From positions 12,336,085 through 12,400,084 of the forward strand of contig NC_064043.1 in NCBI RefSeq assembly GCF_932526225.1: a DNA stretch of 64,000 nt, given 5' to 3'. The stretch comes from Nematostella vectensis (taxonomy: Eukaryota > Cnidaria > Anthozoa > Actiniaria > Edwardsiidae). The translations under genes and the position numbers were made by a program. Of this stretch, positions 47,147-59,253 are shown in pieces (the stretch's first letter is position 1; each line of letters begins with the position of its first letter). Below the pieces are notes generated by a model, which worked only from the letters and a program-made list of their open reading frames with translations, was not told the DNA's origin and did no database searches.

Positions 47147-49326
47147 AGCGTAGCGCTAAAATAGAGCCTCGATCTGATGTAGGCTGTTTGCTTGTGGGCC
47201 TTTAAATATATAAAGATCAAAAACTGGATAAGGATAAAAAGTAAACAATAACATTAATATTTTTTACAATCAATATTTAAGACAGCAGGTAATAAGCAAG
47301 AGGTAAAGAAAACTGCCAAACCATTCTCGTTCCAAGATCCCCTCGGTAAAGCTGACACAACAGAGGAGGGGGCTCTGGGAACGAGAATGCTTTAGAAAGT
47401 CGAACAAAATCTGTTAATCCCCATGATTCTGATAATCGAACGAAAGGTAGTCGCACATGTTTAAGCTTCAGCACAATATATATTCATCCCCTTCTCTATT
47501 ATCCTTCATCGAATGTAAGATAATTTCGTTACACATAAGATGTAGTGTGAATTGTGATGGGTTCCATTGAAAGAGGTGTATCAACCGCTAACGTAATATA
47601 CGTAATTCATAATAAACATCCAACTGTGATGCTAATGTGTGGGATCTATTTGAAACAGAAAATTTTAAAAAAGAAAAAAAAACATTTTTGATAGATGACA
47701 ATTACAATTTTACAACTTTTAGGCCCGTACCAAGGAGGGATTCAGAAAATCCACTTCCGGTCCTCAATAGACGTGCCAGCGCGAATAAGCGCGAGTAAGA
47801 GTGCTGGTAGATTTTTGTTTTTTCCGTATTTTTACTCTTTATCTTATGAGATAATTGGGTAATCATGCATAATTAATCTCATAACGATTTAAATTAACCA
47901 TATAGCAATCAGTGTCAATTGAAGTTTCTTGACTATGGCGAACTTTCTCTCTCCTCTTTCCCCCATTTTTTGTGTTTTCATGATTGTAAAGTCGCATGGT
48001 GTAGAGGACTTCTCAAGGGATGCCGTCTTCACAGCGACTGAAGGTAAAAAGTCTTTAACATAAGAAATTTTGAGCATCAACGACGTTGTAGAAATGAATG
48101 AGGAAAACATCAAAACATTTATCGCTTCAAAACAGGCGTTTATTTTTTGTTCAGACCACAGGCATGATATAAAATAAACAATAACCCCATTCAAAAAGTT
48201 AAACATGTTTAAAGGTTGTGTAACTAAACGTGCTTAGAATTTGGACCGTTCACAACGCGCGCTCCCCCAACTAAACATGTCTTTAGACGAGTTTAAACTT
48301 AACTACCTCGCGAGGTAGTTTAAACTGTGTGTAACCAAGATGGAGGCCAAAAATGAGTGCACGAAGAGGGAGCGGACGTGGGAACACGAGAAAAGACACG
48401 TTTTAATAAGCAAGTGGGGCAAGAAAAACGTTCAGCAGTGGCTTAAAGGTTGTATGAGAAAAAAAAAACAAGAGAGAGAAAGGGGAATTATCAATCAACA
48501 AACCACAAACTTTTACATTTCAACACTCAAAATATTATTATTTGAGAGATAAATGTGTCTAAAAAATTAAAAAACAAGAACCACCAAATAATGAAGTTGT
48601 CTCAGGTATAATTGATTGTGTTCCATAGAAACTTGAAATATGCTTTACAGCAATATTTGATCATTTTATTATTAATTGCACGTACTTTATCATTGTTATT
48701 TTTTTAATTAATCCCCCCTAACTTGTTAATATGTACCTCTCAGTTAAAATTGAACAGTGCTGTTTTAATGAGAAAGTATTGCTTCAAATCATTTATGTGT
48801 CCCGATTAAGCCATGCTAATTTTTAGTATGTGTAATCTCAGATTCTATTGTCAACAGATAAGAATTGTATCTTTGATCTATTAAAGATTGGATTGCATTA
48901 TCAAGCGACTCTAGGTTCAAGACTCACCTGGGAGACCTCAGTGCACACCCCTTAGTAAAATTATTTGTCCAACCAAAATAACGCTCTATGCCAATATAAA
49001 ACTAGCCTGCCTATAAAGAATGGGCACGAGTTAACCTTGGCACAAGGTCTAGTCAGGAGAGCATAAGATGTCTTTATGCTCTCTTGGTCTAATTTTATAA
49101 AGAAATCGCTGCCAAAGTATCCTAATTCCCTTGTCCCGATCATCAACGGAAGGCTAAAATTGACGTTAAAAAAATCATTTCTCCCTGGTTTTTGAGCAGA
49201 TTGCTTGAAAAATCGATTAGTGGATATTTCCATACCTGTCCCATTCTCTACCAGTACTAGTGTTTTCGTAATGCCTTAAATCTGTCAAAAAATCGCGTTG
49301 AAGCTAAGGTAGTCAGAATCAAGTTT
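47147..49326. repeat. 2,180-bp tandem duplication, copy 1
   Basis: Begins near 'agcg(t/a)agcgctaaaatag' and is followed directly by copy 2 at a fixed offset of 2,180 bp. By eye there are about twenty single-base or 1-bp indel differences between copies, i.e. about 99% identity. Contents include a minus-strand open frame (48206-47889, 105 codons, conserved exactly in copy 2, unknown), a 20-bp perfect palindrome at 48301-48320 (aactacctcg/cgaggtagtt), and a plus-strand Myb/SANT-like fragment at about 48340-48470. Confidence 0.92.
48340..48475 (+). pseudogene. Myb/SANT-like DNA-binding domain fragment (copy 1)
   Basis: After ATG (MEAKNEC) the frame reads TWEHEKRHVLISKWGKKNVQ then WLKGCMRKKK. 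It resembles the first half of Myb/SANT-like domains of Harbinger-type and related transposon proteins (W..EE...LI..WG...IQ..L.G..R). It then runs into A-rich sequence and loses similarity. In copy 2 (about 50520-50655) the same stretch is altered by substitutions. Probably a transposon-derived relic or exon 1 of a lost gene. Confidence 0.4.
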
Positions 49327-51506
49327 AGCGAAGCGCTAAAATAGAGCCTCGATCTGATGTAGGCTGTTTGCTTGTGGGCCGTTAAATATATAAAGATCAA
49401 AAACTGGATAAGGATAAAAAGTAAACAATAACATTAATATTTTTTACAATCAATATTTAAGACAGCAGGTAATAAGCAAGAGGTAAAGAAAACTGCCAAA
49501 CCATTCTCGTTCCAAGATCCCCTCGGTAAAGCTGACACAACAGAGGAGGGGGCTCTGGGAACGAGAATGCTTTAGAAAGTCGACACAAAATCTGTTAATC
49601 CCCATGATTCTGATAATCGAACGAAAGGTAGTCGCACATGTTTAAGCTTCAGCACAATATATATTCATCCCCTTCTCTATTATCCTTCATCGAATGTAAG
49701 ATAATTACGTTACACATAAGATGTAGTGTGAATTGTGATGGGTTCCATTGAAAGAGGTGTATCAACCGCTAACGTAATATACGTAATTCATAATAAACAT
49801 CCAACTGTGATGCTAATGTGTGGGATCTATTTGAAACAGAAAATTTTAAAAAAGAAAAAAAAAACATTTTTGATAGATGACAATTACAATTTTACAACTT
49901 TTAGGCCCGTACCAAGGAGGGATTCAGAAAATCCACTTCCGGTCCTCAATAGACGTGCCAGCGCGAATAAGCGCGAGTAAGAGTGCTGGTAGATTTTTGT
50001 TTTTTCCGTATTTTTACTCTTTATCTTATGAGATAATTGGGTAATCATGCATAATTAATCTCATAACGATTTAAATTAACCATATAGCAATCAGTGTCAA
50101 TTGAAGTTTCTTGACTATGGCGAACTTTCTCTCTCCTCTTTCCCCCATTTTTTGTGTTTTCATGATTGTAAAGTCGCATGGTGTAGAGGACTTCTCAAGG
50201 GATGCCGTCTTCACAGCGACTGAAGGTAAAAAGTCTTTAACATAAGAAATTTTGAGCATCAACGACGTTGTAGAAATGAATGAGGAAAACATCAAAACAT
50301 TTATCGCTTCAAAACAGGCGTTTATTTTTTGTTCAGACCACAGGCATGATATAAAATAAACAATAACCCCATTCAAAAAGTTAAACATGTTTAAAGGTTG
50401 TGTAACTAAACGTGCTTAGAATTTGGACCGTTCACAACGCGCGCTCCCCCAACTAAACATGTCTTTAGACGAGTTTAAACTTAACTACCTCGCGAGGTAG
50501 TTTAAACTGTGTGTAACCAAGATGGAGGCCAAAAATGAGTGCACGAAGAGGGAGCGGACGTGGTAACACGAGAAAAGACACATTTTAATAAGCAAGTGGG
50601 GCAAGGAAAACGTTCAGCAGTGGCTGAAAGGTTGTATGAGAAAAAAAAAACAAGAGAGAGAAAGGGGAATTATCAATCAACAAACCACAAACTTTTACAT
50701 TTCAACACTCAAAATATTATTATTTGAGAGATAAATGTGTCTAAAAAATTAAAAAACAAGAACCACCAAATAATGAAGTTGTCTCACGTATAATTGATTG
50801 TGTTCCATAGAAACTTGAAATATGCTTTACAGCAATATTTGATCATTTTATTATTAATTGCACGTACTTTATCATTGTTATTTTTTTAATTAATCCCCCC
50901 TAACTTGTTAATATGTACCTCTCAGTTAAAATTGAACAGTGCTGTTTTAATGAGAAAGTATTGCTTCAAATCATTTATGTGTCCCGATTAAGCCATGCTA
51001 ATTTTTAGCATGTGTAATCTCAGATTCTATTGTCAACAGATAAGAATTGTATCTTTGATCTATTAAAGATTGGATTGCATTATCAAGCGACTCTAGGTTC
51101 AAGACTGACCTGGGAGACCTCAGTGCACACCCCTTAGTAAAATTATTTGTCCAACCAAAATAACGCTCTATGCCAAAATAAAACTAGCCTGCCTATAAAG
51201 AATGGGCACGAGTTAACCTTGGCACAAGGTCTAGTCAAGAGAGCATAAGATGTCTTATGCTCTCTTGGTCTAATTTTATAAAGAAATCGCTGACAAAGTA
51301 TCCTAATTCCCTTGTCCCGATCATCGACGGAAGGCTAAAATTGACGTTAAAAAAATCATTTCTCCCTGGTTTTTTAGCAGATTGCTTGAAAAATCAATTA
51401 GTGGATATTTCCATACCTGTCCCATTCTCTACCAGTACTAGTGTTTTCGTAATGCCTTAAATCTGTCAAAAAATCGCGTTGAAGCTAAGGTAGTCAGAAT
51501 CTAGTT
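49327..51506. repeat. 2,180-bp tandem duplication, copy 2
   Basis: Second copy of the unit described at 47147-49326, ending near 'aaggtagtcagaatc' (51500). Differences include g/t at 49382, an extra base at 49584, a/t near 49707, and several in the Myb/SANT-like fragment. Both copies end with the same 30 or so bases before diverging, which marks the duplication breakpoint. Confidence 0.92.
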
Positions 51507-52463
51507 GTCAGCCTTGTACATTAAGATACTTGAATCACAGGCTTACCAACTTCTCAGTCAGTCTCCAGTCAATCCCAGTAACTAGCTCGAATATTTCCAC
51601 GATTGATCATCACCTCCTGTAATTGTCCTATAATTGTCTTATATCCTAGAATAAGGTCACAATAAACTCTCATTGCTTTGTAATGTGTATTTATTTACAA
51701 TAAGCGGTATTTCTAACGTTTGAGCAGTTGAGGGATTCCAAGTTTCTTGATGCCTAAAACCAAAAAATAAAATATAATTTGAAGTTGTGTCTTGACTGTT
51801 TTCGCAATAAAGCAGGTTACATTACTATATTAGCTTCGTGTGTTGTTCTTAAAGGGAATTGTGAACTTTTCTCTCGAGAGACTAAACCAGGCAACAGACA
51901 AGACGCAACTTCGAATTATATTTTATTTTCCTGAAGGATCACGAGGGACTAATTATAATCTTGGTCAAACGTTAGAAATTATAGGGTGATCAATTGTGAA
52001 AATATTCGAGCTATAGTTAATTGGGATTGACTCGAGACTGAGTAGTCTCGCCTGTAGTTTACTTTAGTTGAGGACTTGCTTGACAACAAATCGATAATAG
52101 CAACGATTTCCCACTAGTTAGGTGTTCACCATCGAAAATGATTTTTTTTACCCTCCTAGGCCTCTAGAAGTAGCAGCCCGGCCATTCTTATATTTTAAAT
52201 ATTTTATTTAGGAGAGGAGTAATTTATTAGTTCTATTGTTTTCTTTGCTGTTGGCGCTAATTCAAAACAAGGCGACATATTTGAAGCGAAGCGCTAGTCT
52301 CTGACTGGGGAACTATTAATTTGTACGTTTTCACATAGTTTACAAGTGATTGCTTCATGATTGCTCCCTAAAATTTGTAATTTGTTTTTAGATAATGCAT
52401 CAAACCAATTTAACAGAGCTCCGACTCACAGCGTTTAGATCATTTTCAGTTCCAAGCTACTAC
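51507..52463. other. Upstream region of the PAN-EGF gene, no exon assigned
   Basis: Contains the interspersed repeat 51889-51952 shared with 11318-11385. A signal-peptide exon for the gene starting at 52861 should lie here or further upstream, but none can be supported with an ATG and donor. Confidence 0.4.
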
Positions 52464-52763
52464 CAGGCCCGTACCCAGGATATTTTTTTTTGGGGGGGGG
52501 AGGGGGTTCGAAATCAGAGAAATTGGACCAATTTTTTTCGGGGGGGGGAGGAGGTAAGTTTTTTGATACAAATCTGAACGACCCAGAAAACCAAAAGGAA
52601 TATTTTAAATGCCTTTGCAGTATCTCCGAGGGACTATTGTCGGGTTTGGCTACATACCAGAGTGATCTAGCATATGCTTTATAGTTTTGCACGTCTATTG
52701 AGAACCGAAAGTGGACCTTCGGCCGTTGTGCCCCCCCCCCCCCCCCCCCTGGGTACGGGCCTG
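52464..52763. mobile_element. MITE with CAGGCCCGTACCC inverted ends
   Basis: Left end caggcccgtacccaggat, right end ctgggtacgggcctg; 300 bp, with internal G-run/C-run pairs that can fold. Same family as 25004-25173. It lies less than 100 bp upstream of the first recognised exon of the fibrinogen-like gene. Confidence 0.8.
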
Positions 52764-52860
52764 CAAACACATCACTGTTGAAGAAATAAATTACAGAATT
52801 CCCCACAGTGTGGCGAGCTATAAACGAAGACAAGTAAATGTATGTTTTTCTCTTGAACAG

Positions 52861-54859
52861 ATGAATACCTTGACCTCCTTGTCATCAAGACTGTGACCAC
52901 CCCTCGTCCTTTCGACTGCAACCTTTACTGTCTGGCCGAACCTGACTGTAAATCAACCAACTACCATCCACCAACGCGCATGTGCGAACTGTGTAACCAT
53001 ACCTTCGCTTCCAGGCCTGGCTGTAAAGTCCACAAACCAGGCTACATCCACTTCGACTCCGACAAGGTATAATCATAATTCCAATCAATTGGGTTTAACA
53101 GGATATTATCAAAGTTGCAATCAGACGTTTAATGGTTTATCGTAAATAGTGAAAAGAAGCCAAATCGCCCTGGATCAAAAAGCCAGAAATGACATTTGCC
53201 CAGCCCTTGAAGTTTTGCCCGGTTGTTTAACGGTGTTGGCTAACGGTGACCTAGATAGAAGACACAGATGGCAATTTCGACTCAAGAAAGCAATCAGATA
53301 GTAAATTGATATACATTCACTGAAATTCTTCTGCGGCCCTTTTGATCACCTATGAAACGGGAAACAAATTTGGTTCTATTTTCCCGTTTTCCTGGTTAAA
53401 TTTGTCTTTTTCATAATTTGTGGGTCCTGCTGCGATTTAAGGATATACCCCTTTTAAACATTAATCACGACCTTTTGGTGATATTTTCTTTATTATTCTG
53501 AAGTCACCACCTCCCAACCCCTGCAATGATGGGACGTGCAAAAATGGTGGTACGTGCAACAACACATGCTCAGCAGATCTGTCGTGCATTTGTCAACCCA
53601 ATACTACCGGCATGCTATGCGAGCAGTTCACAGGTGCGTTACAGTAAAATCTCGCGTATAAGAACCTAATATTTAAAACCTTCTAGGCTAAAATTCAGAT
53701 AAGAACGATTTTAAGCTTAACTTTAGTCTTACTCTTAAAAAATAGGAAAAAAAAACAATCTCAAAAAAATCTTATCAAGCAATGTTATACCTATCTGACT
53801 TTTGAAAAAAAGGTGTGTCAATTCCCGAAAGTGGTCTCGGTCATCAGATTCATCTTGATTGACAAGGAAGAGGGACAGATGAAGAGGAGGCAGAGAAGAA
53901 AAAGCAAGCGCGTGGCCGAGGGGGAATGGGAGGAAGGGAAGAAGGGAGCTTTAATGAATAAACAAAGGAATTTGGGCAGATAAGTCGGTGTAAAATAAAT
54001 ACAATAAAATATTTTTTTGTAGGGACCGCTACTCCTTCATCGTGCAAAGAAGTTTATGACAGAGGGTAAGTTAAGGGACCACGCTTCTTCATTGCAATTT
54101 TTTGGGACAAATTTCGAGTGGAATTCGACAACAAGTTAGATTTACTGTTTTCAGACTAAAAAAAGACGCAGCATACATTCTAAACATGGAAAGCAGAAGC
54201 GTAGAGATCTATTGTTATCTGACAGTGATTGACGGCTGCGGCGATGGGGGATGGACGCTGGCCATGAAAGCCGACGGTGCAAAGGTATGCGTACGCCTAT
54301 ATATTGTATGAATTTATTGAAAGATATGCATGTTATTGCCATTCGTTTTCTGGTTACCTCATAGGCCACGTTCCTGTACGAGTCTTCTCTCTGGACCAAC
54401 AAGCTCGCATACAACCCCTCGGCCGGTCTGACGGGCTTCGATAACCAAGAGACCAAGCTCCCAAGCTACTGGGCCACGCCCTTCACCAAGATCTGCATCG
54501 GGTTCAAGGTCGGGGCCACCCTTAAGTCCATGATCATCCCCTACACGGCTACGTCATTCTATGACATCATCGCGGACGGCAACCAACGTGGGATCACACC
54601 GATCGGGAAGACCGCTTGGAGGGCACTTATCGCAGGCTCGTCCATGCAGGCATACTGTAATCGAGAAGGGTTTAACGTGGCTGGTGGTGTGCGTGTAGGG
54701 GTGATCAGTAATAATGAAAACGACTGTCTATCTCTTGATAGCATGGTGGGTATCGGGGGAAGATCTTGGCTTAGCAATAGTGCTGGGAATAGCTGTAAAT
54801 ATGTTTGTGACAATGGCGACCTTAATATTGCAGCTATAGGGTATCTTTTCGTTCAATGA
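52861..54859 (+). CDS. Secreted PAN-EGF-fibrinogen-like protein (5' incomplete)
   Basis: Five plus-strand exons: 52861-53066, 53504-53633, 54023-54065, 54155-54284, 54365-54859, with GT-AG borders and matching phases; stop TGA at 54857-54859. Exon 1 encodes a PAN/Apple-like cysteine pattern (CNLYCLAEPDCKSTNY, CELCNHT). Exon 2 is an EGF-like module (NPCNDGTCKNGGTC, CICQPNTTGMLCEQF). The last exons form a fibrinogen C-terminal-like lectin domain (GCGDGGWTLAMKADG, WTNKLAYNP, YLFVQ end). This architecture is common in cnidarians, including proteins reported from coral skeletal organic matrix. Likely extracellular adhesion or matrix/lectin function. The first recognised exon starts in phase needing one upstream base, so at least one exon (signal peptide) is missing from this model. 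Confidence 0.85.
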
Positions 54860-56893
54860 GTCCTACCTAAAGTATGGTTCATGACTAGGAACCGTTGCTT
54901 AGATTTTTTAGGGGCTTTGTCCCCTGCCCCACTGCTAAGTATAAGTTAAAGGATTTTAGCAGGATTTCACATCGGACAAACAAACACAGCAAGAGAGCAA
55001 ATGGGTTAGGTGTCCTTCGCAGTCTTTCTGTCCTCTGTCATGCAATACCTTTGAGCCCAATTACTGAGCTCAAGCACGTTGCGTGACTGAGAACAGAACC
55101 ACTTCGCAGGAGATTAATTTCAAGACCAAGCTGGGCGCTGATGCATATATACATATAAACTCTGATATAAGACTGGAGGCAACATATCGGTTAAAATGTA
55201 TAAGAGCAAGCAAGGCAGATCGGCCGCAGGATCAGCGGTTACGAGTTTTAGCAAGGCAACCAAATCAGTACCCTGTTTAGGACGGCCTTGCTTTAAATTA
55301 TGTACCCTGTTCCCTGGGGGGGGGGGGGGACTCTCCAGAAAAGTAGACAGGAATGCTCGACCTATCTTTTAGGGTATAAAATTCTTACCAACTGCTATCT
55401 CTTAGGGGATGTATTAGGAATTTTTCCGATTCTGCTATCTTTTAGGGGTTTTCACGTCCGTAAACCACAAGTCAACTGATCGGTTGTTCCTTCAGTTTTA
55501 TTGTCGGTAACAAAGAATACAGGATCCGTCGGCCAATTAAAACGAGCATTGTTTTTAATGCTATCTCTAAGGGTTAAAAATGCCTTCGACCACACTCAAT
55601 GTGCTTTCTCTTTAGGGGTAAGAATTGTTGTTGACCACGCCCTTAGTGCTATCCCTTAGGGTTAAAATTGATTTTGCTGTCGAGCACCCCGTCTGTTTTT
55701 CTCGAAGTCACCCCCCGGGACCCTGTTTAGGACAGAGAGGTCAAAAACCATGGCACGTCCATGTATAGCCTATAAAAAGGCATAAACATAGCACAGCCTC
55801 GCTCAGAACAACCAACCTTCCATCACACTCTAAACATTTGCAGTTCCGAAACATGACTCTGACACTATAATTCTCGTTTCTGGTAAAACATCACCCCTAA
55901 AAATCTATATTCATTTGACAACAACCAAACGTGTATTTCACCACGAAATCCATGTTCACATGAGCAAAGATTTACTGACACATTTTAGGCAGCCGGTTTG
56001 GCCGAGAAAATGGAATGACAAAAGCACACTGAGTATATGCACTCGAACAACCCTTTAACTACAATTGCAAAATATTAACAGATGTGGCTTTTGTTGAAAG
56101 CAATGCTATGTGAGTTTTGAATGTCCTTCATGTAGTCGTGGCGTACAACCCTGCATGATCTCATGATAGGTATTTCATTCACCGAATACAAACAAACATG
56201 CACAAAAATAACCTTGAATAACCTTCACATTTCGCTTCCTACGGGAAGCAGAATGTCTTACTTATGGAGACTTTTTTATGGCTTGTTATGTATAAAAGAT
56301 TTATTTACGCCTTCAAATTACTATGACGGAAATTGTTATTGACCCCAATTTCTGACCAACCACTGTATTTTTAGCGCAGTCGTATATTAAAATCTTAATA
56401 CTATGGTTTTAGTTAATGTAAATTTCCTGATAGTAACACAAATAAACGCTAAAATGTTTAACATGAAAACTGAAAGCCAATCCCTCACATTCCTTTTGTT
56501 TGTCCATTACAACAATTCCTTGGGGCTCATTTCGGGGACTCCATGGGATCGTTTAGGGTCCCGGGATCAGTTGGGGAACTTTTGGGGATTTCGGGTCGTA
56601 GGATAAATTTGGGTCCTGTACATCTCTCTTTCTTTCGTGAAAATCCAGCATAACCTTAGAGATATTTTTATATGACGATATTGTTTTTTCCTTTCAGTCA
56701 CAAGGCCAGGCAAAATATTTCAGGTCAAAGGAATCAAGAATAGGCCTAGAAACGGATTTTAAGTAAGATTGGTTTGCTAAGATAATCACACTAGAAAATG
56801 AATTTCTCAGTGGTTGCTCAAACAAGAAAACGATTATAACAGTAATTTTTAAACAAAGTACAAGGAAATAACGATACAAAAAGCTTACAAACT
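54860..56893. other. Non-coding region with G-run and degenerate short repeats
   Basis: A run of about 14 G at 55315-55329. Between 55380 and 55700 the motif 'tgctatctcttaggggt' recurs four or five times at irregular 60-80-bp spacing, an old degenerate tandem array. No gene supported. Confidence 0.5.
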
Positions 56894-57402
56894 ATGAGAA
56901 CACCCAAACCAACGATATGCAGAAACCGCAAGAAGATATCACTTGCAATATGGGCAACCTACAACGATCTCCTTTTTCAGCCAAGCAAATGTGAAAACCT
57001 GCGAGTGGCGCAAAAGAGACAAAGTTTAGAAAAGAAGGCATGTTTTCGGCGGTGCCACTCTCAGAAGGGTAACGCTGTCCGCGACCTTTGTGCCCAAGGG
57101 CCGCAGGACCTCACCTGGGAAAAGAACATATCAAGAACATCATCTCCAAAATAAGATACTCGGTTTTCTCCGGTGGCATTGCTCACACGGTCTCCCCTTG
57201 ATTTACTCCCCCTTGATTTACAGAAAACGCGGTATGTGTCTCTAGTGAGATCTCACCTCACCTATGCTAGTCAGGTATGGGTACCCTTCGAGTTGGGGTC
57301 TCTCCATCATGCTACACTAGAGAGAGTTCAGAAGACAGCTTCGCGCGACATGTTCCAAGGACTTGAGCTGGACTACAAGCAACGCCTTCTAAACATTAAA
57401 AG
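56894..57402 (+). pseudogene. LINE reverse transcriptase C-terminal fragment
   Basis: Frame-shifted pieces of an L2/RTE-like ORF2 tail: LLFQPSKCENLRV (56964), DLTWEKNIS (57110), a GFLRWHCSH-like stretch, then LVRSHLTYASQVWVP and LERVQKTASRD (57240-57350). The fragment stops abruptly at about 57402, where the inverted end of another element begins. Dead copy. Confidence 0.7.
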
Positions 57403-57990
57403 GTCATTATTTATCGGGGAGGGGGCTGCTAGTGTTTTGAAATTATAATCTAGTTGACATGCGAGGTGTCGGTGTCTGTCTAACCACAATTTCAATTTGA
57501 AACAGCGACATTCAGGCCATATTCCGGTTAACAAAATGTGAAGCATATCTTTTCATACCACCAATCTGAAAAGTTAGTAGGGAAGGGGGGGACTATGACA
57601 TGAATTGAAAAAAAAACACACACACAAATTCAGCGATACAATTTAATAAAAACCAAAACTGCGAAAGATATAAATGCAGAATCCATAGGAGATAATGGTT
57701 TTCAGCGCCAGCGAAACGCAAGGTCATGAAAGTGCAAGCAGAAGGCGCATTACATTCATTCTATTTTTAAGGGGCTGGGGTTTTCCACAGAATAAAATTA
57801 AAATTCCAGACTTTTAGGAGGCTCGGAAATTGATCAGAATCTTGTTAAAAAATAAGGCCCTCTCCTAAACATTGTATCAAAATTTGAGGCCCTTCCCAAA
57901 TCGATGCTATAAAAATCCCAGCCCTCCTCCCAAACATAGCAGCCCTCCCCCCGTTAAAAAATGACCCTTCCCTTCTTTATTCATGTTTTC
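57402..57990. mobile_element. MITE interrupting LINE fragment
   Basis: Left end aaaggtcattatttatcggg-gagggggctgct, right end the inverse gcagccctccccccgttaaa-aaatgaccc (57927-57972). Parts of the same element flank the nested cluster at 41200-44560, and its left end is also seen at 39241. Non-coding; contains several 'ccctccc' blocks. Confidence 0.6.
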
Positions 57991-59253
57991 ACAGAAAAAA
58001 AAAAACAGAAGATTTAGCCAATCGTTACTACTTGCTAAACAGGTTTAACACCATGGAAGAATATCTCACTTGTATCTGTTTTCCTGAAGGTTGTTACGGG
58101 ATAAGTCGACAGAATTTTTTATGGGGAATGATGCGCAGCGTGGGAGTGAGAGGGGGGGGCTCTAGAATTCGGAAAACTTCCGAGCAAGATACGATTTTCT
58201 TACAGGAAAAGACATTGGTTTAACCAGGATGGTGGACATATCGTGGACCGAAAAGGCCCTAAGGAGCTTTCGAACAGGCCAAATGAACGTTTTTGTATTT
58301 AAATTTGGGAATCCTGTGGCGCGCTAAGAGAAGAAACGAACTGGATCGGTTTTACGTTTTACGTCGGCCCAAGTGATACTCGCGGCTTTCGCGCGCTCGA
58401 AAAAAATACCCACCGATTTGAAGACCAAAATTTGAAAAGGCGGCTAAAAGGCCTCCTCTGGAGTCCGGGGTTTGTGTAAAATCTAGGTTTCCGAGGATGG
58501 CTAGGCGACTCATGAATAAAATGATTAGCTTATTAAAAGGATGAGAAAATTTCACACGTTTAAGGTTTTCTTTAAAATCGGGATTACGCAATTCAAAAAG
58601 ATCACCGAATAAGAGAGTCTCACACATTTCTGTTAGAATCAAACACGTACTCTAAACATCACTAATATAGTTTATTGGTATTTACTTGATGTCCCTTGAC
58701 GCTTGGATGGACAGCTAATTATTTTACATAAGCAGTTTTTGTGAAACTATAACTTCTAAGGATTTTAATACAAAAAATTATACGGTCCAAAGGGTGACTC
58801 AAAGCTGGTGGTGACTGAACACTCTACGATACTCATATATGTTTGATTAGCTATTAAGTATAGCGCAAATTTCTATCCTTTTCCTCCGTTATATGACAAG
58901 TATAAACAGACAAACATCTCATTTTGTAAAAGGCATCTATCTCCTACAGACCAACCACCAGATGTCATTTAAATATTTATAAAAATTCACAGTTGGACGG
59001 TGATGATAGTAAGGGCACAATCAAATGACCTCCTAAAAGACATTTGTGGGCGACCCTTCATGGGACAACCTTGTAAAAAAAGAGAAAGCGAGGCTAGTTT
59101 TTAGAGGGGTATAAAGGATTTTCCAGACTTTTATCGCGTAAAAATAAGTATAAAGAAGTAATTATTTTTTAAGAAGAAAAAAGCATTCATCCTTGAATCG
59201 CGTCGATTATCGTTTTAAAAGCTCGCTGTGTCCTCAAGAGAAAGGAGCGAGCA
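57991..59253. other. Intergenic; promoter of small membrane-protein gene
   Basis: No exon supported. The stretch 59000-59253 precedes the ATG at 59254 ('gagcgagcaATGAG') and should contain the promoter and 5' UTR. Confidence 0.4.

Noticed and set aside
47889-48206. 105-codon minus-strand frame, repeated at 50071-50388, as a gene pair
   Set aside because: Identity between copies follows from the recent duplication; composition is AT-rich, with no recognisable domain or splice sites. Left as part of the repeat.
52200-52290. Hydrophobic LLVLLFSLLLALI frame as signal peptide for the PAN-EGF gene
   Set aside because: It is closed by an upstream stop with no ATG, and no usable donor was seen.
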